In this document: positions 18,004 to 30,070 of the stretch, one piece after another
How the letters are laid out: the number at the start of each line of letters is the position of its first letter
Position numbering within the stretch: the stretch's first letter is position 1
Assembly: GCF_022138605.1 (NCBI RefSeq)
Contig: NZ_JACBFS010000003.1
Location: 372,001-436,000 of the forward strand
Reading direction: 5' to 3'
DNA from: Xanthobacter sp. NM-25
Lineage (GTDB): Bacteria; Pseudomonadota; Alphaproteobacteria; Rhizobiales; Xanthobacteraceae
DNA length: 64,000 nt
Notes under the pieces: generated by a model
Database searches by the model: none
The model's input: the letters and a program-made list of their open reading frames with translations, nothing else
What the model was told of the DNA's origin: nothing
Translations under genes and position numbers: made by a program

Positions 18004-18840
18004 TCACGGGCGCGGGGCCGGCGACAACAGCTGCTCAGGCAGGGGATAGGCGGCGGCGATGCGGTCGGCGAGCGCCAGCATGTCCGCCGAGGCGGTGCGC
18101 GCGTTGGTGTTCAGGCGGGCAGGCGGCTGCGGGCGGGCGCGATCGAGGCCCAGCCGTCCCAGCAGGTGCCGCCAGGGCTTTGCGCCAGGCGCGGCCGCGC
18201 GGGCGAGGGCCGGCGGGGCCCCCAGGATGTCCAGCAAGGTTTCGATGACCCCAATGCCCTGACAGGCGGCATCGTAGGACAGGATCGTCATCGGCCCCGT
18301 TGCTGCGGCCCGCCAGCGCGCGACGAAGGCGGGATAGTCGAAATAGAACACCCAGTCCCCATGCGAGCGGCGATAGCCGTGTTCCAGGATCTCGGTGGTG
18401 AAGGTGACGAAATCGTCCGTGTCGCCATGTTTCTGCAGCTCGTGATAGAGCGAGATCGCGTAATCGCGTGTGTTGCGCAGGAACAGAATGTAGTGCGGGC
18501 TCCAGCCGCTGGCACGAATCTGCGTCTCGAACCTGGATAGAAGCTCGGGTCGGTCCACCAGATACTCGAAATCTTCGGAGGACAGCACGGCGCAGCGGGC
18601 GCGGACCCCGGCCAGCTCGCGCGTCAGATCCGTGAGCGTGCCGTAGCGGTCCTCGGAACGCGGATCGGCCCGCAGCGACCAGGCGATATTATGCTGCCCC
18701 GCAGATCCGGGGGACACGCGGCCGGCAACGGGGACATGAATGCTCCGCCGGGCCAGGCGATCTTCATATTGCTTCAGAAACACCTGGATCGACGTGGTGC
18801 CGGTCTTATGGGTTCCGATGTGAATATACAGCGGCGGCAT
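18004..18840 (-). CDS. Sulfotransferase-like protein (paralogue A)
   Basis: 278 residues. The N terminus reads LYIHIGTHKTGTTSIQVFLK, whose THKTGTTS (about 9-16) resembles the 5'-phosphosulfate-binding loop of PAPS sulfotransferases. Other conserved points shared with the next gene: GQHNIAWSL, SSEDFEYLVDRPE and RDYAISLYHEL. No signal peptide or TM, so cytoplasmic; the target is unknown (envelope polysaccharide is a reasonable guess). The C-terminal third differs from paralogue B and is Pro/Arg/Ala-rich. It could also belong to a non-sulfotransferase P-loop family; fold confidence is moderate. Confidence 0.7.
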   Translation of the reverse strand: MPPLYIHIGTHKTGTTSIQVFLKQYEDRLARRSIHVPVAGRVSPGSAGQHNIAWSLRADPRSEDRYGTLTDLTRELAGVRARCAVLSSEDFEYLVDRPELLSRFETQIRASGWSPHYILFLRNTRDYAISLYHELQKHGDTDDFVTFTTEILEHGYRRSHGDWVFYFDYPAFVARWRAAATGPMTILSYDAACQGIGVIETLLDILGAPPALARAAAPGAKPWRHLLGRLGLDRARPQPPARLNTNARTASADMLALADRIAAAYPLPEQLLSPAPRP

Positions 18841-18903
18841 GGGCCAATCTTATTCGTTGGATGCCGTCATATACACGTTCGCGGTGCCGGCGGTGAGGGC
18901 CGT

Positions 18904-19689
18904 CTAGAAGCTGTGGGCCGCCACGTTGAGGGCGGCGCTGATCTGGCGGCGATAGGCCTCGCCGAACTTGTCGTCGATCAGCCGGGCACCGGCGCGCATC
19001 TCGTCGGTCACCGCCGACTTGGCCACATTGATGCGCCGCTGCCGCAGCTCGGCGAGCCGGGCGGGCAGCCCCAGGCTGGAGATGAAGGTGGGGATCACGC
19101 CACGGCCCTTGGTCGCGGCGTCATAGGAATATATTCTTAAATCCCCCTGGCTTGCGGCTCGCCATTGGGTGACGAAGGCATTGAAATCCACGAACAGGGT
19201 GCAATTGCCCGGGGGTTCATAATAGCCGTCGGCGAGCACGCGGTTCAGGTATTCGTCGAACCCGACGTCGATGTTCTGATTGGCGAATTCCTGGTAGAGC
19301 GAAATCGCGTAGGGGCCCGGGGCGCGCAGGTACAAGAGGTAGACGGGTGCCCAGCCACCGGCGCGCAGTTCCGCTTCCAGCGCGGCGATCTCGTCGGGCC
19401 GGTCCACCAGGAATTCCAGATCCTCGGCGGAAATCACCCCCTGCACGGGATTGGCGCGGTTGAGCTCGTCGACCAGCTCCCTGACGCCACCCCAGCTTGG
19501 ATTGGCGCGGCTGTTGCCGAGCAGTGTCCAGGCGATGTTGTGGTGTCCGGACGAGCGGGAGGAGGGGCACCCCGCCTGCGGCACATAGGTGCCGTAGGCG
19601 CGCAGCTTGCGCGCGTGGCGGTTCAGGTACCACTGGATCGATGTGGTGCCGGTCTTGTGCGTGCCGATATGGATGAAGAGCTGTCGCAT
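18904..19689 (-). CDS. Sulfotransferase-like protein (paralogue B)
   Basis: 261 residues beginning MRQLFIHIGTHKTGTTSIQW, with the same P-loop as its downstream neighbour, plus GHHNIAWTL, SAEDLEFLVDRPD and GPYAISLYQEF. Paralogue A follows on the same strand after a 63-bp gap, so the two look like a tandem duplication. An ATG at 19737 would add 16 residues; the start at 19689 aligns with paralogue A. Some stretches (for example 19125-19150) are clearly less GC-rich than neighbouring core genes, which fits an acquired or fast-evolving gene. Confidence 0.7.
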   Translation of the reverse strand: MRQLFIHIGTHKTGTTSIQWYLNRHARKLRAYGTYVPQAGCPSSRSSGHHNIAWTLLGNSRANPSWGGVRELVDELNRANPVQGVISAEDLEFLVDRPDEIAALEAELRAGGWAPVYLLYLRAPGPYAISLYQEFANQNIDVGFDEYLNRVLADGYYEPPGNCTLFVDFNAFVTQWRAASQGDLRIYSYDAATKGRGVIPTFISSLGLPARLAELRQRRINVAKSAVTDEMRAGARLIDDKFGEAYRRQISAALNVAAHSF

Positions 19690-19815
19690 CCCGTGTCCGC
19701 TGCCACCTTCCCTTCGGCAGCATTCCCCTATGGGCATGCCTTAGCAGAGGTCGGGAGTCCTCGCCAAGCGCCGGTTGCGTGCATGTGTGCCGGCATTGGC
19801 GCAACGGCCGGCAGT

Positions 19816-19842
19816 GGCATTGACCAAGGCGGCATTGACCAA
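19816..19842. repeat. Short tandem repeat before dnaE
   Basis: GGCATTGACCAA occurs twice (19816-19827, 19831-19842) with a 15-bp period, about 75 bp before the dnaE start. Each copy holds TTGACC, a possible -35 element, but no matching -10 was found. Confidence 0.4.
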
Positions 19843-19914
19843 GCGGGGGCGCAGGTGTCTTCTCCCGCTTTGCCCGCTGCGGGCGTCTTCATCCGACTTT
19901 GGGTCCGCCACGCC

Positions 19915-23376
<3,462 letters not shown>

Positions 23377-23404
23377 GGCGCTGCGGCGCCTGCAGGTATG
23401 GGCG

Positions 23405-23423
23405 CCCGCTAGTGGCGGGTTTT
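23405..23423 (+). terminator. Weak intrinsic terminator after dnaE
   Basis: CCCGCT (23405-23410) pairs with GGCGGG (23414-23419, one G-U pair) around AGT, followed by TTTT. It lies 29 bases after the dnaE stop and before the rpsB promoter. Confidence 0.4.
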
Positions 23424-23463
23424 GCGAGCCGGGTCCGTTCCGCGCTGCGGTGGTGCTGCCCCC

Positions 23464-23492
23464 TTGCCTCCGACGGCCCCTTCGCGTATATG
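23464..23492 (+). promoter_or_regulatory. Candidate sigma70-type promoter of rpsB operon
   Basis: TTGCCT (23464-23469), an exact 17-base spacer, TATATG (23487-23492). Transcription would start near 23500, leaving a leader of about 100 nt before rpsB. The spacing and the CTTG context are typical of alphaproteobacterial ribosomal-protein promoters. Confidence 0.5.
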
Positions 23493-23597
23493 CGCCGCCA
23501 TCCCGCACGCGGACATTCGGCCCCATGGCCATCCGGTGCCCTTGGTTCCTGACGGATCGAGGGTACGTCCGCGGAGGTTCAACCGGAGATTAAGACA

Positions 23598-24602
23598 ATG
23601 GCGCTCCCCGATTATTCGATGCGTCAGCTGCTGGAAGCTGGCGTGCACTTTGGGCATCAGTCCCACCGTTGGAACCCCAAGATGGCTCCGTACATCTTCG
23701 GCGTTCGCAACAACATCCACATTCTCGACCTGTCGCAGACCGTGCCGGCGCTGCATCGCGCGCTGCAGGCGGTGTCCGACACCGTGGCCCAGGGCGGCCG
23801 CGTGCTGCTGGTCGGCACCAAGCGCCAGGCGCAGGACGCGGTCGCCGATGCGGCCCACCGTTCCGCCCAGTATTTCGTGAACCACCGCTGGCTCGGCGGC
23901 ATGCTCACCAACTGGAAGACCATCTCCAACTCCATCGCCCGGCTGAAGAAGCTGGAGGAGATGCTGGCGGGTCCTGAGCAGGGCTCCGGCTACACCAAGA
24001 AGGAGCGTCTCACGCTCTCCCGTGAAAAGGAGAAGCTGGAGAAGGCCCTCGGCGGTATCCGTGACATGGGCGGCCTGCCCGACCTCCTGTTCGTGATCGA
24101 CACCAACAAGGAAGACATCGCCGTGAAGGAGGCTCAGCGCCTCGGCATTCCGGTGGCGGCCATCCTCGACACCAATTGCGATCCCGACGGCATCGCCTTC
24201 CCGGTGCCCGGCAACGACGACGCCGGCCGCGCCATCCAGCTCTATTGTGATCTGATCGCCCGTGCCGCCATCGACGGCATCGGCCGCAGCCAGAGCGATC
24301 TCGGCTTCGACGTGGGCGCCGAAGAGGCGCCGCTGGTGGAAGAGCTGCCGGCCGTGGGCGGCACCTGGATCGCTTTCGAGCCCCTGTCCGGCCCCCGTGG
24401 CGTGGCTGACGATCTCAAGAAGCTCACCGGCGTGAGCCCGGAGATCGAGCAGAAGCTGAACGACCTGGGCGTCTTCCACTTCTGGCAGGTCGCCGGCCTC
24501 GATCCGGTCGATGCCGCCCGCATCGGCGAAGAGGTGGGTCTGCCGGGCCGCGTGGACGGCTGGGTGGCCCAGGCCAAGGAGATGTCGGCCGAGGTCGAAT
24601 GA
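23598..24602 (+). CDS. rpsB: 30S ribosomal protein S2 with C-terminal extension
   Basis: Small-subunit protein. 334 residues, against about 240 in E. coli. The S2 core (DYSMRQLLEAGVHFGHQ, FVNHRWLGGMLTNWKT, DTNCDPDGIAFPVPGNDDA) ends near 225-230. The extra 100 residues hold an acidic linker and a helix-hairpin-helix-like unit (KKLTGVSPEIEQKLNDLGV, then FWQVAGLDP, about 273-303) known as a tail on S2 in Hyphomicrobiales. CGGAG lies about 9 bases upstream of the ATG. tsf follows after 109 bp. Confidence 0.96.
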   Translation: MALPDYSMRQLLEAGVHFGHQSHRWNPKMAPYIFGVRNNIHILDLSQTVPALHRALQAVSDTVAQGGRVLLVGTKRQAQDAVADAAHRSAQYFVNHRWLGGMLTNWKTISNSIARLKKLEEMLAGPEQGSGYTKKERLTLSREKEKLEKALGGIRDMGGLPDLLFVIDTNKEDIAVKEAQRLGIPVAAILDTNCDPDGIAFPVPGNDDAGRAIQLYCDLIARAAIDGIGRSQSDLGFDVGAEEAPLVEELPAVGGTWIAFEPLSGPRGVADDLKKLTGVSPEIEQKLNDLGVFHFWQVAGLDPVDAARIGEEVGLPGRVDGWVAQAKEMSAEVE

Positions 24603-24711
24603 TCTCGTCGCAGGGCTGATAGGAAATGTAGGTAATGGGGGCGCGGAGCGTCCCCGACGGCCGGCTCGGGACAACCCTGGCCGGCCGTGGCGCGAGAAGA
24701 AGGGATTGAAC

Positions 24712-25635
24712 ATGGCTGCGATCACCGCCGGGCTGGTGAAGGAACTGCGCGACAAGACCGGCGCAGGCATGATGGACTGCAAGTCCGCGCTCACCGAGAC
24801 GAGCGGCGACGTCGAGGCCGCCATCGACTGGCTGCGCAAGAAGGGTCTCGCCAAGGCCGCCAAGAAGGCCGGCCGCGTGGCCGCCGAGGGCTTGGTGTCC
24901 GTCGAGTCCGCCGGTCACCATGCCGCCGCTGTGGAAGTGAATGCGGAAACCGACTTCGTCGCCCGCAACACCGATTTCCAGGCGTTCGTGCGCGAGGTGG
25001 CGAAGGTCGCCCTCAACACCGAGGGTACCCTGGAGGCGGTGGCTTCCGCCAAGTTCCCTGGTGAGGACGTCACCGTCGCCGACAAGCTGACGGCGCTCAT
25101 CGCCACCATCGGCGAGAACATGACCCTGCGCCGGGCCGCCAAGCTGACCGTGTCGGCGGGCGTGGTGGCCACCTATGTGCACGGCCAGGTGGTCGAGGGC
25201 CAGGGCCGCATCGGCGTGCTGGTGGCGCTCGAGTCCACCGGCGACGTGGAGAAGCTGTCGGCGCTCGGCCGTCAGATCGCCATGCACGTGGCGGCGCTCA
25301 ACCCGCTGGCGCTCGACGCCTCCGGCATTCCCGAGGAGACCATCGCCCGTGAGAAGGCGATCCTGCTCGAGAAGCACCAGGGCAAGCCCGCCAACGTGCA
25401 GGACAAGATCGCCGAGAGCGGCATGAAGAGCTTCTTCAAGGAGAACACCCTGCTCGATCAGGCGTTCGTCCACGACGGCTCCAAGTCCGTGGCCCAGGTG
25501 CTGAAGGAGGCCGAAGGCCAGGTCGGCGCTCCGGTCAAGCTCACCGGCTTCGTGCGCTATGCCCTCGGCGAGGGCATCGAGAAGGAAGAGAGCGACTTCG
25601 CGGCCGAGGTGGCTGCGGCCGCCGGTCAGTCCTGA
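24712..25635 (+). CDS. tsf: Elongation factor Ts
   Basis: Guanine-nucleotide exchange factor for EF-Tu. 307 residues. N-terminal UBA-like segment VKELRDKTGAGMMDCKSAL, EF-Tu contact AAVEVNAETDFVARN, and the usual C-terminal part. AGAAGAAGGG upstream of ATG at 24712 is the ribosome binding site. Second gene of rpsB-tsf-pyrH-frr; its stop codon lies inside an 8-bp inverted repeat. Confidence 0.97.
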   Translation: MAAITAGLVKELRDKTGAGMMDCKSALTETSGDVEAAIDWLRKKGLAKAAKKAGRVAAEGLVSVESAGHHAAAVEVNAETDFVARNTDFQAFVREVAKVALNTEGTLEAVASAKFPGEDVTVADKLTALIATIGENMTLRRAAKLTVSAGVVATYVHGQVVEGQGRIGVLVALESTGDVEKLSALGRQIAMHVAALNPLALDASGIPEETIAREKAILLEKHQGKPANVQDKIAESGMKSFFKENTLLDQAFVHDGSKSVAQVLKEAEGQVGAPVKLTGFVRYALGEGIEKEESDFAAEVAAAAGQS

Positions 25636-25639
25636 CCGG
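25622..25639 (+). repeat. Inverted repeat spanning the tsf stop codon
   Basis: CCGGTCAG (25622-25629), TC, CTGACCGG (25632-25639) form a perfect 8-bp stem covering the tsf stop and lying 16 bases before the pyrH start. No T-run follows. It may reduce read-through or translation between tsf and pyrH, or be incidental. Confidence 0.4.
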
Positions 25640-25654
25640 TGGGAGGTTGCGCCA

Positions 25655-26428
25655 ATGCCGGTCTCCATCTCCGACGATTCGGATGTTCCCGACCCGGTGG
25701 TGCCCTATGGGGCGCCGGGTCTGCCGTATCCACGGATCCTGGTGAAGGTGTCCGGTGAGGCGCTGATGGGGCCGGAGCCCTTCGGCCTCCATCCTCCAAC
25801 GGTCGCGGGCATCGCCCGCGACCTGGTCGCGGCCCGGGCGTTGGGCTGCGAAGTGGCGGTCGTGGTCGGCGGCGGCAACATCCTGCGCGGGGCGCGGGTG
25901 GCCGGCGAGGATCTCGACCGCGCGACGGCCGACCACATGGGCATGCTCGCCACCGTGATGAACGGGCTGGCGCTGGAGCAGGCCATCGAGAAGGCCGGTG
26001 CCCCCGCGCGCACCCTGTCGGCCATTCCCATGCCGACGGTGTGCGAGCCCTATGCGCGCCAGCCCGCCATGCGGCACCTGCGGCGCGGCCGCATCGTCCT
26101 GCTGGCCGGCGGCACCGGCAATCCGTATTTCACCACCGATACCGGCGCCGTGCTGCGCGCGGCAGAGCTCGATTGCGACGCGGTGTTGAAGGCCACCAAC
26201 GTGGATGGCGTCTATACCGCCGACCCGAAGGTGGATCCCACCGCCACCCGCTATGAGCGCCTCACCCACGACGAGGCCCTGGCCCATGACCTGAAGGTGA
26301 TGGACGCCGCGGCTTTCGCGCTGGCGCGGGAAGCGGCGTTGCCCATCATCGTGTTCTCGATCCGTGAGCCCGGCGCCATCGCCGCCGCGGTGACCGGCAC
26401 GGGGCGGGTGACGGTGGTGGCGCCGTGA
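25655..26428 (+). CDS. pyrH: UMP kinase
   Basis: Phosphorylates UMP to UDP. 257 residues; amino-acid kinase fold: RILVKVSGEALMG, VVVGGGNILRGA, ADHMGMLATVMNGLAL, GTGNPYFTTDTGAVLRA, KATNVDGVYTADPK, MDAAAFALARE. An acidic/Pro N-terminal extension of about 25 residues precedes the core. The start ATG at 25655 follows GGGAGG. Between tsf and frr, the conserved order. Confidence 0.96.
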   Translation: MPVSISDDSDVPDPVVPYGAPGLPYPRILVKVSGEALMGPEPFGLHPPTVAGIARDLVAARALGCEVAVVVGGGNILRGARVAGEDLDRATADHMGMLATVMNGLALEQAIEKAGAPARTLSAIPMPTVCEPYARQPAMRHLRRGRIVLLAGGTGNPYFTTDTGAVLRAAELDCDAVLKATNVDGVYTADPKVDPTATRYERLTHDEALAHDLKVMDAAAFALAREAALPIIVFSIREPGAIAAAVTGTGRVTVVAP

Positions 26429-26557
26429 GCTGCTGAACGGCGGTCGGTGGCGCCTGGATCCGGCGCCGATTTGTGAACTTCGCCGTCGCCCTCGGGGCGA
26501 CGAAAGGATAAAAGGTTCGGCCGTCCGCGCCGAGACGTGACTGCACAGGGGAATGCC

Positions 26558-27121
26558 ATGAGCACCGGTTCCTTCGATATCGCCGACATCAAGCGCCGCA
26601 TGCAGGGCGCCATCGGCGTGCTCAAGGATGAGCTCGGCGGGCTGCGCACGGGGCGGGCCTCCGCCAGCCTGGTGGAGCCCATCACCGTGGAGGCTTACGG
26701 CTCCAAGATGCCGCTCAACCAGGTGGCCACCGTATCGGTGCCGGAATCGCGCATGCTGCAGGTGCAGGTGTGGGATCGCGGCATGGTCGGCGCGGTGGAA
26801 AAGGCGATCCTGAACAGCAATCTCGGCCTGAACCCGGCCACCGAGGGCCAGGTGCTGCGGCTGCGCATTCCCGAGCTGAACCAGGAGCGCCGTCAGGAAC
26901 TGGTGAAGGTGGCGCACAAATATGCCGAGGCCGCGCGGGTTTCGGTGCGTCACGTGCGCCGGGACGGCATGGACCAGCTCAAGAAGCTGGAAAAGGACGC
27001 CGAGATGAGCTCCGATGACCTGGAGCGGCTCTCCAAGGATGTGCAGAAGGCCACCGATGAGGCCATCGCCGAGGTGGATCAGGTGGTGGCCGTCAAGGAG
27101 AAGGAAATTCTCTCGGTCTGA
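26558..27121 (+). CDS. frr: Ribosome recycling factor
   Basis: Splits post-termination ribosomes with EF-G. 187 residues. Hallmarks: LRTGRASASLVEPITVEAYG, MPLNQVATVSVPE, LNQERRQELVKVAHKYAEAAR, VRHVRRDGMDQLK. The ATG at 26558 has AGGGGAA upstream. 129 bp separate it from pyrH. Confidence 0.97.
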   Translation: MSTGSFDIADIKRRMQGAIGVLKDELGGLRTGRASASLVEPITVEAYGSKMPLNQVATVSVPESRMLQVQVWDRGMVGAVEKAILNSNLGLNPATEGQVLRLRIPELNQERRQELVKVAHKYAEAARVSVRHVRRDGMDQLKKLEKDAEMSSDDLERLSKDVQKATDEAIAEVDQVVAVKEKEILSV

Positions 27122-27147
27122 GCTGCGGGTGAAAGGAGCGCCACGCG

Positions 27148-27930
27148 TTGAGCCCCGAGCATGCCATGACCTTGCCCGCCGCCGGCGACGAGGGCGCCCC
27201 CAGCGGGACGCCGGCGATGGTGCCCACCCATGTGGGTATCATCATGGACGGCAATGGGCGCTGGGCCACCGCGCGCAAGCTGCCGCGGGTGGAGGGCCAT
27301 CGGCGTGGGGTGGAGGCCCTGCGGCGGTGCGTGCATGCGGCGCGCGAGCTCGGCATCCGCTACCTGACCATCTACAGCTTCTCGCACGAGAACTGGTCAC
27401 GGCCGCTCACTGAGGTGAGCGAGCTGATGGGGTTGCTGAAGTTCTTTATCCGTAACGATCTGGCTGATCTGCACGCCTCCAATGTGCGGGTGCGCGTCAT
27501 CGGCCAGCGGGCGGGGCTTGCCAAGGAGATCTGCGCGCTGCTGAGCGAGGCGGAGGCCCTCACCCGCAACAATACGGGCCTCACCCTCATCGTCGCCTTC
27601 AACTATGGCGGACGCCAGGAGATTGCCGCCGCCGCCGCCGCCATCGCCGCCGACGCGGTGGCCGGGCGGATCCGGCCCGAGGATGTGGCGCCGGAGATGA
27701 TCGCCGCGCGGCTGGAGACGGCGGGCATTCCCGACCCCGACCTCATCGTGCGCACGTCGGGCGAGCAGCGCCTGTCCAATTTCCTGTTGTGGCAGGCGGC
27801 GTACGCGGAATTCGTCTTCCTGCCCATCTACTGGCCGGATTTCGACAAGGCGGCGCTGATTGCTGCGGTGACGGAATTTGCCCGCCGCGAGCGCCGGTTC
27901 GGTGGCGTGACCCCATCGGCGGCGCGCTGA
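27148..27930 (+). CDS. uppS: Undecaprenyl diphosphate synthase
   Basis: Makes the C55 lipid carrier for peptidoglycan and surface glycans. 260 residues. Active site THVGIIMDGNGRWA (Asp34), later SFSHENWSRP and IRTSGEQRLSNF-type substrate motif (RTSGEQRLSNFLLWQ). Start: a TTG at 27148 with AGGAG 9 bases upstream fits best; the ATG at 27166 has no nearby ribosome binding site. Stop overlaps the cdsA ATG by one base. Confidence 0.95.
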   Translation: MSPEHAMTLPAAGDEGAPSGTPAMVPTHVGIIMDGNGRWATARKLPRVEGHRRGVEALRRCVHAARELGIRYLTIYSFSHENWSRPLTEVSELMGLLKFFIRNDLADLHASNVRVRVIGQRAGLAKEICALLSEAEALTRNNTGLTLIVAFNYGGRQEIAAAAAAIAADAVAGRIRPEDVAPEMIAARLETAGIPDPDLIVRTSGEQRLSNFLLWQAAYAEFVFLPIYWPDFDKAALIAAVTEFARRERRFGGVTPSAAR

Positions 27931-28745
27931 TGCGGGCCATTGGCAGCGATCTGAAGAATCGCACGGTTTCGGCTTTGGTTCTGGTGCCTCTGGTGCTGGG
28001 CATCACCGTGCTCGGCGGCTGGGCGTTTGCCGCTTTGTGGCTGCTGGCGGGGCTCGCCATACTGCACGAGTGGGGCGAGATCTCGCGGCTGGGCCAGCGG
28101 GCCGCTTGGTTCACCCTGTGCGCGGTGACCCTGTGCGGGGCCGGCGCGCTGCTGATGCTGTCCGATCGCCATTATGCGCTGAGTCTGCTGCTGATCGGCG
28201 CGGCCGGGGCCGCCCTGGTGGTACCGCGTCAGAGCGTGTGGAGCCTGTCCGGACTGCTGGTGGCGGGAGCGGCGGCGCTGCCGGTGATCGCGCTGCGGGG
28301 GCAGGGGCCCCTGGGCCTGCTGGCGGTGCTGTTTCTCTACGCAGTGGTATGGGCCACCGACATCTTTGCCTATTTCTTCGGCCGCCTTCTGGGAGGCCCC
28401 AAGCTGTGGCCACAGGTCTCACCCAACAAGACCTGGTCTGGCGCCATCGGTGGGGTGCTGGCGGCGGTGGTGGCCGGGCTGGCGGTGGCGGCCATCGGCG
28501 GCATCGGCAATCTGCTGCCGCTGGTGCTGGTGGCGGCGGGCCTCAGCATGGTGAGCCAGGCCGGCGACCTCGCCGAATCGGCGGTAAAGCGGCGCTGTGG
28601 CGTGAAGGACGCGAGCCGTCTCATTCCCGGTCATGGCGGCCTTCTGGATCGGCTGGATGGATTCGCAGCCGCTGCGCTGGTGGCGCTTGTGCTGGCCGAA
28701 TTGCGGATGGCCATCGATCCTGCCGCCGGCCTGCTGATGTGGTAG
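27930..28745 (+). CDS. cdsA: Phosphatidate cytidylyltransferase
   Basis: Makes CDP-diacylglycerol for phospholipids. 271 residues, about eight hydrophobic helices. The family signature is present near the C terminus: AESAVKRRCGVKDAS and IPGHGGLLDRLDG, with metal-binding Asp. SPNKTWSGAIGG (about 158-170) is also typical. Translationally coupled to uppS (TGATG). Confidence 0.95.
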   Translation: MRAIGSDLKNRTVSALVLVPLVLGITVLGGWAFAALWLLAGLAILHEWGEISRLGQRAAWFTLCAVTLCGAGALLMLSDRHYALSLLLIGAAGAALVVPRQSVWSLSGLLVAGAAALPVIALRGQGPLGLLAVLFLYAVVWATDIFAYFFGRLLGGPKLWPQVSPNKTWSGAIGGVLAAVVAGLAVAAIGGIGNLLPLVLVAAGLSMVSQAGDLAESAVKRRCGVKDASRLIPGHGGLLDRLDGFAAAALVALVLAELRMAIDPAAGLLMW

Positions 28746-28755
28746 GACCTGCGTC

Positions 28756-28815
28756 ATGAAGACACCGGCCATAAGAACGTCGGCCATGAAGACGTCGGCG
28801 ATGACGACACCGCTC
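28756..28815 (+). repeat. Degenerate tandem repeat with multiple ATGs at dxr start
   Basis: ATGAAGACACCGGCC, ATAAGAACGTCGGCC, ATGAAGACGTCGGCG, ATGACGACACCGCTC: four near-copies of a 15-bp unit, each in frame and most beginning ATG. Slippage here would change the length of the Dxr N terminus or the number of start codons. Confidence 0.6.
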
Positions 28816-30018
28816 CGGTCGGCGCCGGGGCCACGACCCGACGGCGCGCCGCAGCGGCTGTCGATTCTCGGGGCAACCGGCTCCATCGGGCACAGCGTCG
28901 CGAAGGTGCTGGCGGATGCGCCCGGGCGGTTCACCGTGGAAGCGGTGGCCGGTGGGCGCCAGGCGCGGGCGTTGGCCGAAATGGCGGTGCAGCTGAACGC
29001 GCGGTTCGCAGCGGTGGCGGATCCCGCCGCCAGCGCGGAATTGGCGGAAGCCCTGGCGGGCACCGGCATCGCCTGCGGGGCGGGACCTTCGGCGGTGTGC
29101 GAGGCGGCCGCCCGCGAGACCGATCTGGTGGTGAGCGCCATCGTCGGCGTCGCCGGGCTCGCTCCCTCGGTGGCGGCACTGGGGGCGGGGCGGCGCATGG
29201 CCCTTGCCAATAAGGAATGCCTGGTGGCGGCGGGCGACTTCTTCATGGCGGAAGCGGCGCGGCGCGGCACCGAGCTGCTGCCCATGGACAGCGAGCACAA
29301 TGCCATTTTCCAGGCCCTGTCGGCGGCGCCGGACGTGGCGGTGGAGCGGGTGACCCTTACGGCATCGGGCGGGCCGTTCCGCCTGAAGAACCGGGACGAG
29401 ATTGCCCGGGCGACCCGTGCCGATGCGCTCAAGCATCCCAACTGGTCCATGGGCGCGAAGATCACCATCGATTCGGCGACCTTGATGAACAAGGGGCTGG
29501 AACTGATCGAGGCCCGCCATCTGTTCGCCCTGGCGCCGGAGCAGCTCGATGCGGTGGTGCATCCCGAATCCGTGGTGCACGGCCTGGTGTCGTTCGTGGA
29601 TGGGATGGTGGTGGCAGGGCTTGCGGTGCCCGATATGTGCGTGCCCATCGCCCACTGCCTGGCCTATCCGCAGCGCCTGTCCATCTCCAGCCGGCGGCTC
29701 GATCTGGTGCGCTGCGGCCAGTTGACGTTCGAGGCGCCGGACGAGGTGCGTTTTCCCGCTTTGCGGCTCGCCCGGGCCGCCATGGCGGCGGGCGGGGCGG
29801 CGCCGACCCTGCTCAACGGTGCCAATGAGGTGGCGGTGGCCGCCTTCCTCGAAGGGCGCATCAGCTTCTATGGAATCACCGATCTGGTGGAGGAGACCCT
29901 GGCGCGGGTCAGCGCCGGCGCGGCACCCGCCAGCGTCGAGGAGGCCCTGGCTGTGGATCAGGAGGCGCGACGGCTGAGCGCGGCGCTCTTGCCTAAGTTT
30001 GCCGCAAAGGCATCCTAA
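28756..30018 (+). CDS. dxr: 1-deoxy-D-xylulose-5-phosphate reductoisomerase
   Basis: Second step of the MEP isoprenoid pathway, feeding UppS. 420 residues. NADPH motif LSILGATGSIGHS, NKECLVAAGD, MDSEHNAIFQ, ASGGPFRLKN, NWSMGAKITIDSATLMNKG. The first about 35 residues precede the conserved core and are low-complexity (Met/Lys/Thr/Ser/Ala) from a degenerate repeat containing several in-frame ATGs (28756, 28786, 28801), so the true start is uncertain; residues after 28850 are clear. Confidence 0.95.
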   Translation: MKTPAIRTSAMKTSAMTTPLRSAPGPRPDGAPQRLSILGATGSIGHSVAKVLADAPGRFTVEAVAGGRQARALAEMAVQLNARFAAVADPAASAELAEALAGTGIACGAGPSAVCEAAARETDLVVSAIVGVAGLAPSVAALGAGRRMALANKECLVAAGDFFMAEAARRGTELLPMDSEHNAIFQALSAAPDVAVERVTLTASGGPFRLKNRDEIARATRADALKHPNWSMGAKITIDSATLMNKGLELIEARHLFALAPEQLDAVVHPESVVHGLVSFVDGMVVAGLAVPDMCVPIAHCLAYPQRLSISSRRLDLVRCGQLTFEAPDEVRFPALRLARAAMAAGGAAPTLLNGANEVAVAAFLEGRISFYGITDLVEETLARVSAGAAPASVEEALAVDQEARRLSAALLPKFAAKAS

Positions 30019-30070
30019 GAGGCAAAGTACGGGCGGCGCGACGCCGGTTCCGGCGCAAGGACGAGGGACG

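Noticed and set aside
19165..19914. Long N-terminal extension of dnaE
   Set aside because: The frame is open but lies antisense to a sulfotransferase-like gene; the conserved DnaE N terminus begins at 19915.
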